From Nothopassalora personata (Eukaryota > Ascomycota > Dothideomycetes > Mycosphaerellales > Mycosphaerellaceae), in the NCBI GenBank assembly GCA_033816765.1, contig CM066289.1:1550001-1614000 (forward strand): 64,000 bases of DNA. Reading direction: 5' to 3'. The first letter of the stretch is position 1. Every line of letters begins with the position of its first letter. Below the pieces are notes generated by a model. The model saw nothing but the letters and a program-made list of their open reading frames with translations, did not search any database and had not been told where the DNA came from. Made by a program: the position numbers and the translations under genes. Shown here one piece after another: positions 35,181 through 42,596 of the stretch.

Positions 35181-35372
35181 TGTCACCGTACCGGCGCCCA
35201 TCATTCGCTTGGACCCGCGCGCACGTGCGTGGATCCCGCGCGCGCCGCTGACTAAGCCGGCCCGAGGGCTTGGCGCGTGTATATCTACCTCGCGCCCTCC
35301 GCGCCTCTCTTAGATAGACCGTCTATTCGACTTGTACCTTATCCGACCACGTGCTTGCACCTGCTTGTGACA
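35181..35372 (+). repeat. 5' LTR of gypsy-4
   Basis: 192 bp, TGTCACCGTA to CTTGTGACA; the terminal inverted bases TGTCAC/GTGACA are perfect. TATATCTA at 35280-35287 is a likely TATA box. GTCTATTCGA at 35321-35330, about 35-40 bp downstream, is the likely RNA 5' end and self-primer. Confidence 0.93.
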
Positions 35373-35374
35373 CT

Positions 35375-35384
35375 TCGAATAGAC
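35375..35384 (+). promoter_or_regulatory. Probable self-primed primer-binding site of gypsy-4
   Basis: TCGAATAGAC, two bases after the 5' LTR, is the exact reverse complement of GTCTATTCGA at 35321-35330 inside the LTR. No TGG tRNA-3'-end match follows the LTR. This is the arrangement known for Tf1/sushi-type elements, where the RNA 5' end folds back and primes reverse transcription. Confidence 0.6.
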
Positions 35385-35530
35385 CATTACCAACGTGTAG
35401 AAAGACACGAGAAGCTGCGATCGGGAGATCGCATAAGCAAACGCGACAGCACCTAGGAGTGCTGAGATATTAGGTGCCAGACTCAAATCGAGTCGCACCT
35501 TGAGTAAGTCCAAGGCTAACACGACAGCTG

Positions 35531-37582
35531 ATGGCGAGAAAGAACAACAATAACGACGACGACATGGCGACTACTGACCGCCGCGTACATCGCGCGAACA
35601 TCACCAGATCCTCCCTCTTCGTCCTACCCCCCGACGCGACAAACAACGCAAACGGCGATGCGACACAGACTCAAGGCAGAGAAGAGGAGGTTCTGAAGCA
35701 GCTGACGGCTGAAGACAACACCTACCACAAGCAGCACAAGAAGGTCTTCGACCGACTCCAAGAGATCGAGGAGGAGGATGTTGAGACCGAGCTCAACTTG
35801 GCTGACCTGTGTGGGGATGAGTACATCGAGGACATTACTGAGGATGAGAGCGAGGCTCTTGCTCCAGGTGCGAAGAAGAGGAGGGTCACTGTTGACCAGT
35901 TTCAAGACACCTTCGAGTCTCTCAATGGGCTAAGCTCGGAGAAGCTCAAGAAGCGAGTCAACGACTACCCTGAGGAGGTCCACAAGATCCTTGTCGACAT
36001 CGAGTCCGACCACCGACGAGCACACAAGACTATTGAGGCTCTCCAACTCGCTAACCGCATCAATATTCGCAAGGCCAAGGATGCGAAGGAGCAGATGGAT
36101 CGACTCGAGGACGAAGCTGGTACTGCACAAGCTGAAGCAGACCAGAGACAAGCTGAGGTGGACAAGCTGAAGGCAGAACTTGCGAAGCACACCGACAAAG
36201 TCATTATCGACCCGGATGAGCTGGACAAGGTCAAAGCCGAGTTGGCCACGACCATGGAAGCGAGGAAGCTGTATCGCACCCAGTGCAAGGCAGCTGAGGC
36301 TAAGCTTGTTGATGCTGAGAAGCGCATCGAGGAGCTTGAGAAGAAGGAAAAGGAGAGACGTGAGAAGCGTGGGCGATCCAAGCAACGCAAGGACTCACGC
36401 AAGGAGTCACCACCTCCACGCACCGAATCCGAGGAGTCGCTGGAGCGTCGTCGCAATGGCAACAAGCCAAAGCCGACTGGAGAAGACGACAACCCATCAT
36501 CAGACTCCTCCGACTCCGAATCCTCCGACAGCGATGACGAGCGCGGTCACCGTCGTGGCAGCAAGCGCAAGAATTCTAAGTCCAAGAAGAAGGGCTCGAA
36601 GAGCAAGGAGCCGCAGTCCCGCTACACCACATACGACTCCACGATGACCACTGGCATTAAGTCGTCAAGTGAGCCGAAGGCACCGAAGGAGTTCGACCCA
36701 CTGGATGAGAAGGGCATTAAGTTCGAAGAGTGGCAGCGTGCCGCCGAAGCCAGGCTGGCAGCGTCCAAGTACCGCACTGTCACGGCTTCACTGCAGAATG
36801 TCCAAAGCTGGCTCAAGAACTCAGCCTGGAAGTATGTCGACTCCAAGATTCCCAGTCTCACCAAGGTCACAAGCGGCACGACACCAGCTTACGCCTCGGT
36901 TGATGACATGATGGACGATCTGGCAGCCCGCTACGGCACTCGCAATGCGCACGCCACTGCTATGACCAAGCTCACTACACTGGACCAGGGCGAGAAGCAG
37001 AAGTTCAGCGAGTTCTACCCTATCTTCCGCGAGAACGCAGACATTGTCAACCTGGACGCCGGTGCTGCCGACAAGAAGCTTGAGAAGGACTTCCTGCTGC
37101 GCAAGCTGAACGCGAGATACGACAACCGCATCATGAGTGAGAACACGGCCAACATGACCCTTGATCAGGTCGTGTCTGCGCTGTACACTTATGAGGACAA
37201 GTTCGAGCAGTACGACCTCAAGCACAAGAAGCAGTCCGCTGACAAGCCCAAGAACACTAAGGGCAACGACGACAAGAAGGACGGTGCCACAGGTGGAGGT
37301 AGAGGTGGAAGCACTGACGCTCCTGCCAACCCCAACTCCAAGACCAAGTGGGCCGACCGTCCGCAGAAGTACCAGCACCTGCAGCCACTGGATGCTGCCA
37401 AGGCGCAAGAGTGCATTGATCAGAACAAATGCATGAAGTGCGAGGAAGTGGGTCACCGCCGTGTCGACTACGACCAGTGCCCACTGAAGGACGTTAGCCG
37501 GCGTCCATACGCGCCAGGCTACAACCCAAGCACCAACCGACGCAACGGCAATAACACCGGCGGCGGTTCGGGAAACGCATAG
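35531..37582 (+). CDS. gag: Gypsy-4 Gag
   Basis: 683 residues from ATG 35531 to TAG 37580-37582. Residues about 160-290 are strongly coiled-coil (Ala/Glu/Lys heptads such as EVDKLKAELAKHTDKV); 290-370 is a charged Arg/Ser/Lys low-complexity segment; about 380-570 is the capsid-like domain (FEEWQRAAEARL, then LDQGEKQKFSEFYPIF). A zinc knuckle is at C634, C637, H642 and C650, with spacing CX2CX4HX7C rather than the canonical X4 before the last Cys. It forms the virus-like particle and binds the element RNA. The long coiled coil before the capsid is unusual for this family. The stop lies 4 nt after a slippery heptamer, so a fraction of translation continues into pol. Confidence 0.92.
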   Translation: MARKNNNNDDDMATTDRRVHRANITRSSLFVLPPDATNNANGDATQTQGREEEVLKQLTAEDNTYHKQHKKVFDRLQEIEEEDVETELNLADLCGDEYIEDITEDESEALAPGAKKRRVTVDQFQDTFESLNGLSSEKLKKRVNDYPEEVHKILVDIESDHRRAHKTIEALQLANRINIRKAKDAKEQMDRLEDEAGTAQAEADQRQAEVDKLKAELAKHTDKVIIDPDELDKVKAELATTMEARKLYRTQCKAAEAKLVDAEKRIEELEKKEKERREKRGRSKQRKDSRKESPPPRTESEESLERRRNGNKPKPTGEDDNPSSDSSDSESSDSDDERGHRRGSKRKNSKSKKKGSKSKEPQSRYTTYDSTMTTGIKSSSEPKAPKEFDPLDEKGIKFEEWQRAAEARLAASKYRTVTASLQNVQSWLKNSAWKYVDSKIPSLTKVTSGTTPAYASVDDMMDDLAARYGTRNAHATAMTKLTTLDQGEKQKFSEFYPIFRENADIVNLDAGAADKKLEKDFLLRKLNARYDNRIMSENTANMTLDQVVSALYTYEDKFEQYDLKHKKQSADKPKNTKGNDDKKDGATGGGRGGSTDAPANPNSKTKWADRPQKYQHLQPLDAAKAQECIDQNKCMKCEEVGHRRVDYDQCPLKDVSRRPYAPGYNPSTNRRNGNNTGGGSGNA

Positions 37583-37611
37583 TCCACTCTGTGAGCGCAA
37601 CACACAGTGGA
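37570..37611 (+). promoter_or_regulatory. -1 ribosomal frameshift signal between gag and pol
   Basis: Slippery heptamer G GGA AAC at 37570-37576 in the gag frame, a 6-nt spacer, then a hairpin: 37583-37593 pairs with 37601-37611 (10 of 11 positions, one C.C mismatch) around a 7-nt loop. Shifting back one base enters the pol frame, which is open from 37555. The overlap of open frames is only 28 nt and includes the heptamer. GGGAAAC is an established -1 slippery sequence in retroviruses. Confidence 0.85.
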
Positions 37612-40600
37612 CGAGACGAGTCAGTACGAGAGTTACGAGATCACGAACATGAGAAGGAGCCTCCAGATAGGGGCAAGAATTTGAGCATATCGGCACACTC
37701 CCTGCTGGCAGCCAACCATTCTGTAGATGAACACAACCCAGTGATAGCTTCTCATCTGGTTATGCCATGCATAGTGAATGGAAAGATCCCTGCTCAGTCC
37801 TTCCATGATGATGGTGCCAACTCTACGTACTTTGACATCGACTTTGCGCATAAGAACGACCTTGATTTGGTCGAGCTGCCCAACCCAATGGGACTAATGT
37901 TAGCAGATGGCCAACCTGCTAGTGAACTGATTACTCACAAAACAACGGCACAGATTCAAATCGGCAATCACGTTGAGACGCGAGTTGGTTACTGCACATC
38001 GCTGGAATATGATGTTATCCTCGGCCGTCCATGGCACGACGAGCATCAGCCTGTGTTCCACTATGCGTCAGGAACTATGACCCTGTTTTCACAATACTGT
38101 CGAGAGAACTGCATACATGGCGACGAGCCTGTGTGCGTGCAGTCTATCAACGATAAGGGCGTTACGCCAGTGGGCATCCTGCAGATAGAGATACCCGTGC
38201 CAGAGTCGTCACCAGCTTCGACAGGATACGTCAAGCCCTATGTCGAAGATGAAGAGCCAGCAGTAGTGCAAGAGACGCACTCCACGAAAGCCGCTATGAG
38301 ACATGCGCCACCGGTGGAGATGCAAGACGAGTCGGAGCCATCACACCACGTCCGACAACCATTGCCAGCTGATAGCCCGGAGACCTTGAAACGACCAGCA
38401 CGCCGCACTGACAAGAAGGCGTCAGTGCAGCCGGAGCCGGAGATCGACATCCAACCTATCACTGCCGAGGTATTGAGGCGCATGAGTAGGCGCAAGGGTT
38501 TCAAGGGATGTGAGATCCACGTGATGTGGATGTTTGATCCGAAGGAGGACTTGAACAGACAGGTGGCTCGCGATCCCCTGTCCGCCTGCGCACTGAATGC
38601 ATCCGCCATCTCGGCCGACGACTACCAACGCTTCATGAACCCAAAGGACAAGGACCAGGACCCCATACCTTTGTTGCCACCAGAGTTCCGAGAGATGGCC
38701 AGGCTATTCAGTCGCAAGGAAGCAGACAAAGTGCCACCACGGCGACCGGGCGTAGATCATGAGATCAAACTCAAGGCTGGCCAGACTCCACCGTTTCGAC
38801 GACCATACTCCTTCTCTGCACGAGAGAACGAGGTGATCAAGAAGTGGCTCGATGATCAGCTCGAGAAAGGCGCAATACAGCGCAGCGTGTCACCAGCAGC
38901 AGCACCTGTCCTAATAGTCAAGAAACCAGGAGGTGGGCTGCGGGTCTGTGTCGACTACCGAGCATTGAACGCGATCACAACGAAAAGCCGGTATCCTATC
39001 CCCCTCTTCCAAGAAACACTGGATCGCATTGCAGGAGCGCAATGGTTCACCAAGCTGGATGTCATCGCCGCATTCAACCGCATCCGCATCGCAGCGGGTG
39101 ATGAATGGAAGACAGCCTTTACAACGAGGTACGGGCAGTTCGAATGTGTTGTTATGCCTTTCGGCCTGTGTAACGCCCCAGGCACATTTCAGTCGTTCAT
39201 CAACGACACGCTTCGTGAGTTCCTAGATGACTTCGTATCATGCTACCTAGACGATGCGCTCGTTTTCAGCAAGACTCGTGAGGAACACGTGGAGCATGTT
39301 ATGAAAGTTCTTAAACGACTGGACAAAGCAGGCTTACAGCTTGACATCGACAAGTGTGAGTTCTTTAGACACGAGACGACATACCTTGGTGTCATCATCA
39401 CAAATGAGGGCATCAAGATGGATCCTAAGAAAATCGAATGCGTCAAGAACTGGCCCACACCCGCCAATGTCACCGACATTCTGTCGTTCACAGGGTTCGC
39501 CAATTTCTATCGCAGATTCATCAAGAACTTCAGCAAGATCTGCTTACCGATGACCAAGTTGACCCGCAAGAACGTACCATGGGAATGGTCAGAAGCTTGC
39601 CAGAAGTCGTTCGATGCCCTAAAGCAGGCATTCATCGACGCGCCCACGCTGAAGCACTTCTATCCAGGAAGAGAGACGATCCTTGAAACGGATGCATCAG
39701 ACTACGTAACAGCAGCAGTCCTGTCGCAGCGTAATGAGAACGGCGTACTGCATCCTATTGCATATATGTCCAAGAAAATGGACCCACAACAATGCAACTA
39801 TGACATCTACGACAAAGAGTTGCTGGCCATTGTGCAAGCCTTTGAGGAATGGCGCCCAGAGCTCACCGTCAATGAGTTCGGCACGGACGATTACGAGAAC
39901 CTGCCTGACCCAGAGTCAGCAGAAGACAAGCCGACGCTCGTGTACTCTGACCACAAGAACCTAGAGTGGTTCATGAGCACGAAGCAGTTGAATCGCCGCC
40001 AAGCAAGGTGGGCCGAGTTCCTCTCTCAGTTCTTCTTCAAGATCGTGTATCGACCAGGGGTGCAAGGCACCAAGCCTGATAGCCTCACCAGGAGATCTCA
40101 GGACTTGCCAATCCACGGTGATCTGAGCGACCCGCGCAATCAGCAGCAGCACCAGGTGCTACTAGGACCAGACCGCATTCTCAACCTGTCGTCGTCGCGA
40201 GTTCTGAACATTAGTGCGAACGACGTGGTCACTCCGTTGACGACTGCGATCCGAGAGCTGTACGCACAGCCAGAGACCGAGGAAGCAGTACGGCAGCTAG
40301 AGAACGACTTACCCTGTTCTTTGCTACGCAAGCACCGTCTGGATGACCGACACGCCGTGCCAGTAGGAGGCATGATCTACATGAAGAACGTGTACGGTGG
40401 GTACAGTCTCTTTGTGCCTCCTGAGTCAGAAGAAGCACTCGACGACGGTGAAGTGCCAGTACGCACCCGCATCACCCAAGCCTTCCATGATCACGCAGTT
40501 GCAGGTCACATAGGTGACGAGAAGACGTACGAGCTGGTAGCCCGCAACTACGTCTGGCCTGGCATGGCACGTTTCGTCAAGTCCTATGTGCGAGCCTGCC

Positions 40601-42537
40601 GCATCTGTCGCACGAACAAGAGTACGAACATCCAATACCCAGGGCTGTTGAAACCCTTGCCAGTTCCCTTTGCAGCATGGGAGGATGTTGCGATGGATTT
40701 CGTGACTCATCTGCCACCAGGCAAGAGTGCGCTGGATGGACAAACGTACGAAGATGCCCTGACCGTCACATGCCGACTTACCAAGGAGAAACACATGATC
40801 CCAGTTCAATCGATGACTGCAGAGCACACAGCCCTCGTGTACCTGCGATATGTGTTCAGCAGGCATGGACTCCCGAAGAGCATTGTCTCTGACCGTGGCA
40901 CACAATGGGTGTCCGCATTCTGGAGACGTCTCTGCGCCCTGTTGGGAATCAAGCAGAAGCTTTCGTCAGCATATCACCCTGAGACTGATGGACAGTCCGA
41001 GAACACGAACAAGGCTATGGAGCAGTATTGGCGCATGTTTGTCAACTACGCTCAGGATGACTGGCCAGACTGGACTCCCCTCGCTGAGTTCACAGCCAAC
41101 AATGCCGTGTCAGCTACAACAGGTGTATCGCCGTTCTATGCTAACACTGGCCGCAACCCAAGGTTCTCTGAACTCGAGCTGGATCTTCCAATGCCACTCA
41201 TGCCCCACAAGCAACGCTTGGATGCTGAAGCAGCGGATCGCTTTGCAACAAAGATGCACGACATGCAGCAATATCTTCGCCAACAGATGGCTCTCGCCCA
41301 AGCCGTGCAAGCCGAGTATGCTAATCAGAACCGCACACCAGCGCCGCTCTACAAGGAAGGCGATGAGGTGTGGATTAGCACCGAGAACTGGACCATGGAG
41401 AGACCTTCACGAAAGATGGATGTCAGGTGGTCGGGCCCGCACGTGATCACGGAGGTGCTTCCGGGCAATGCTTACAAAGTGGATCTCCCACCCACCATGA
41501 ATATCGACAACCACTTTCATTCGCACCTTCTTGCACCAGTACACCCGCCAGTCCAGGGACAAGTACAACCAGCTCCTCCGCCGATTCGCATTGTCGACGA
41601 TGAACAGCACGAGACCGACCCCGCCGAACCCGACCACTGGGAAGTTGAGCAAATCCTGGATTGCAAGAAGAGATGGCCGTGCGGACGCGCACCAGCAGGA
41701 GGGAAGCAGCCGTATTGGGAATACTTGGTGAAGTACGTTGGATACAATCGGCCATCCTATGAAGCTGCGGATCAGGTTATTGAGGGTGCCGCCGCCTCTG
41801 TGGCCGACTTTCACCACAACCACCCGCGAGCGACCAAACCACCTGGTTTTCAACCACCTGCAGACTGGGTTGCAAATGAGAATGCCACAGGCATGCGAGT
41901 AGCACGCACAGCACCCACGTCGTCAGCAGCGATGACTCTGATGCCGGTGGGACCAGGCCTCCGGACTTGTGAGAAAGAGAGCGATACGCGTCGCGATAAC
42001 GATCCTTCTCGACAAGCAGACCGAGTCCCTGAAGCTGAGCGCTTGCGTGGCGCGAGTCACAATGGCAGCAACACTGCCGATGGTCATCAGAACACAGTGT
42101 GCAGCCGCCTAGATGGCGCGAGTCACTATGGCACAGGGCGCCTGTGCGACGAGCTCAGTACACACACCGAAGAGGACACCGTCCGGACAGTAACTGAGGT
42201 TGCTGTGCCGTGTCGCCGCGACAACCCACCTGCGTTACGTAGCATCATGGATGGTCACGAGGTGGGTACAACGACAGTGGTTACGAATGACGATGAGATG
42301 GACGTAATAGATAACGACCTGATGGATGATGAGACATTTGCAATGGCAATGATGGATGTGAGAGAAAAGAGTGCTCCGGAGCGCACTCTGAAAGGGGGGG
42401 GTAGTGTCACCGTACCGGCGCCCATCATTCGCTTGGACCCGCGCGCACGTGCGTGGATCCCGCGCGCGCCGCTGACTAAGCCGGCCCGAGGGCTTGGCGC
42501 GTGTATATCTACCTCGCGCCCTCCGCGCCTCTCTTAG
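37570..42537 (+). CDS. pol: Gypsy-4 Pol (protease-RT-RNase H-integrase-chromodomain)
   Basis: Expressed by -1 shift at 37570-37576; there is no suitable ATG at the start (the first candidate codon is GTG 37591). Numbering from 37591, the ORF has 1648 residues. Aspartic protease active site DDGANS near 73 (family DSGA). Reverse transcriptase about 420-620 with YLDD at 552-555. RNase H from about 700 (ETDASD) with DKELLAI. Integrase: HHCC zinc domain about 967-1006 (ending CRICR), catalytic D1036, D1101 and E1137, an exact DX35E spacing. Chromodomain-like segment about 1350-1410 (WEVEQILDCKKRW then WEYLVKYVGY), typical of chromoviruses, which target heterochromatin. A further 240-residue tail follows and ends inside the 3' LTR. 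All catalytic residues are present. Confidence 0.93.
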   Translation, partial: GKRIVHSVSATHSGRDESVRELRDHEHEKEPPDRGKNLSISAHSLLAANHSVDEHNPVIASHLVMPCIVNGKIPAQSFHDDGANSTYFDIDFAHKNDLDLVELPNPMGLMLADGQPASELITHKTTAQIQIGNHVETRVGYCTSLEYDVILGRPWHDEHQPVFHYASGTMTLFSQYCRENCIHGDEPVCVQSINDKGVTPVGILQIEIPVPESSPASTGYVKPYVEDEEPAVVQETHSTKAAMRHAPPVEMQDESEPSHHVRQPLPADSPETLKRPARRTDKKASVQPEPEIDIQPITAEVLRRMSRRKGFKGCEIHVMWMFDPKEDLNRQVARDPLSACALNASAISADDYQRFMNPKDKDQDPIPLLPPEFREMARLFSRKEADKVPPRRPGVDHEIKLKAGQTPPFRRPYSFSARENEVIKKWLDDQLEKGAIQRSVSPAAAPVLIVKKPGGGLRVCVDYRALNAITTKSRYPIPLFQETLDRIAGAQWFTKLDVIAAFNRIRIAAGDEWKTAFTTRYGQFECVVMPFGLCNAPGTFQSFINDTLREFLDDFVSCYLDDALVFSKTREEHVEHVMKVLKRLDKAGLQLDIDKCEFFRHETTYLGVIITNEGIKMDPKKIECVKNWPTPANVTDILSFTGFANFYRRFIKNFSKICLPMTKLTRKNVPWEWSEACQKSFDALKQAFIDAPTLKHFYPGRETILETDASDYVTAAVLSQRNENGVLHPIAYMSKKMDPQQCNYDIYDKELLAIVQAFEEWRPELTVNEFGTDDYENLPDPESAEDKPTLVYSDHKNLEWFMSTKQLNRRQARWAEFLSQFFFKIVYRPGVQGTKPDSLTRRSQDLPIHGDLSDPRNQQQHQVLLGPDRILNLSSSRVLNISANDVVTPLTTAIRELYAQPETEEAVRQLENDLPCSLLRKHRLDDRHAVPVGGMIYMKNVYGGYSLFVPPESEEALDDGEVPVRTRITQAFHDHAVAGHIGDEKTYELVARNYVWPGMARFVKSYVRACRICRTNKSTNIQYPGLLKPLPVPFAAWEDVAMDFVTHLPPGKSALDGQTYEDALTVTCRLTKEKHMIPVQSMTAEHTALVYLRYVFSRHGLPKSIVSDRGTQWVSAFWRRLCALLGIKQKLSSAYHPETDGQSENTNKAMEQYWRMFVNYAQDDWPDWTPLAEFTANNAVSATTGVSPFYANTGRNPRFSELELDLPMPLMPHKQRLDAEAADRFATKMHDMQQYLRQQMALAQAVQAEYANQNRTPAPLYKEGDEVWISTENWTMERPSRKMDVRWSGPHVITEVLPGNAYKVDLPPTMNIDNHFHSHLLAPVHPPVQGQVQPAPPPIRIVDDEQHETDPAEPDHWEVEQILDCKKRWPCGRAPAGGKQPYWEYLVKYVGYNRPSYEAADQVIEGAAASVADFHHNHPRATKPPGFQPPADWVANENATGMRVARTAPTSSAAMTLMPVGPGLRTCEKESDTRRDNDPSRQADRVPEAERLRGASHNGSNTADGHQNTVCSRLDGASHYGTGRLCDELSTHTEEDTVRTVTEVAVPCRRDNPPALRSIMDGHEVGTTTVVTNDDEMDVIDNDLMDDETFAMAMMDVREKSAPERTLKGGGSVTVPAPIIRLDPRARAWIPRAPLTKPARGLGACISTSRPPRLS
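42369..42401 (+). promoter_or_regulatory. Hairpin plus polypurine tract before the 3' LTR of gypsy-4
   Basis: GAGTGC (42369-42374) can pair with GCACTC (42383-42388); directly after comes the purine run AAAGGGGGGGG (42391-42401), followed by TAG and the LTR. The purine run is the expected primer for plus-strand DNA synthesis. The sequence is also protein-coding within pol. Confidence 0.7.
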
Positions 42538-42596
42538 ATAGACCGTCTATTCGACTTGTACCTTATCCGACCACGTGCTTGCACCTGCTTGTGACA
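42405..42596 (+). repeat. 3' LTR of gypsy-4
   Basis: 192 bp identical to 35181-35372. The pol frame continues 133 nt into it before stopping at 42535-42537. Confidence 0.93.

Larger units (their letters stand above)
35181..42596 (+). mobile_element. Gypsy-4: intact Ty3/gypsy chromovirus, not RIP-mutated
   Basis: 7416 bp with LTRs of 192 bp (35181-35372, 42405-42596) that I find identical base for base, and the duplication ACTAT at 35176-35180 and 42597-42601. It holds complete gag (35531-37582) and pol (open to 42537) with a -1 frameshift junction. It has a TATA-like box in the LTR, a primer site complementary to the LTR itself, and a purine tract at 42391-42401. Base composition is GC-rich with normal CA/TG, in sharp contrast to the copia-2 sequence on both sides. 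Identity of LTRs means insertion in the very recent past, and the absence of RIP means the insertion has not yet been, or can no longer be, mutated. Confidence 0.95.

Noticed and set aside
36821..37400. Programmed +1 shift or stop readthrough for gypsy-4 pol expression
   Set aside because: The pol frame relative to gag is -1, the overlap is 28 nt and contains a phased GGGAAAC; a +1 site or readthrough would not reach the pol frame.
36821..37696. 291-codon minus-strand frame opposite gypsy-4 gag
   Set aside because: It lies entirely antisense to gag and the start of pol, is Leu/Val-rich as expected from antisense of Lys/Glu/Asp codons, and ends without relation to any promoter. Treated as shadow.
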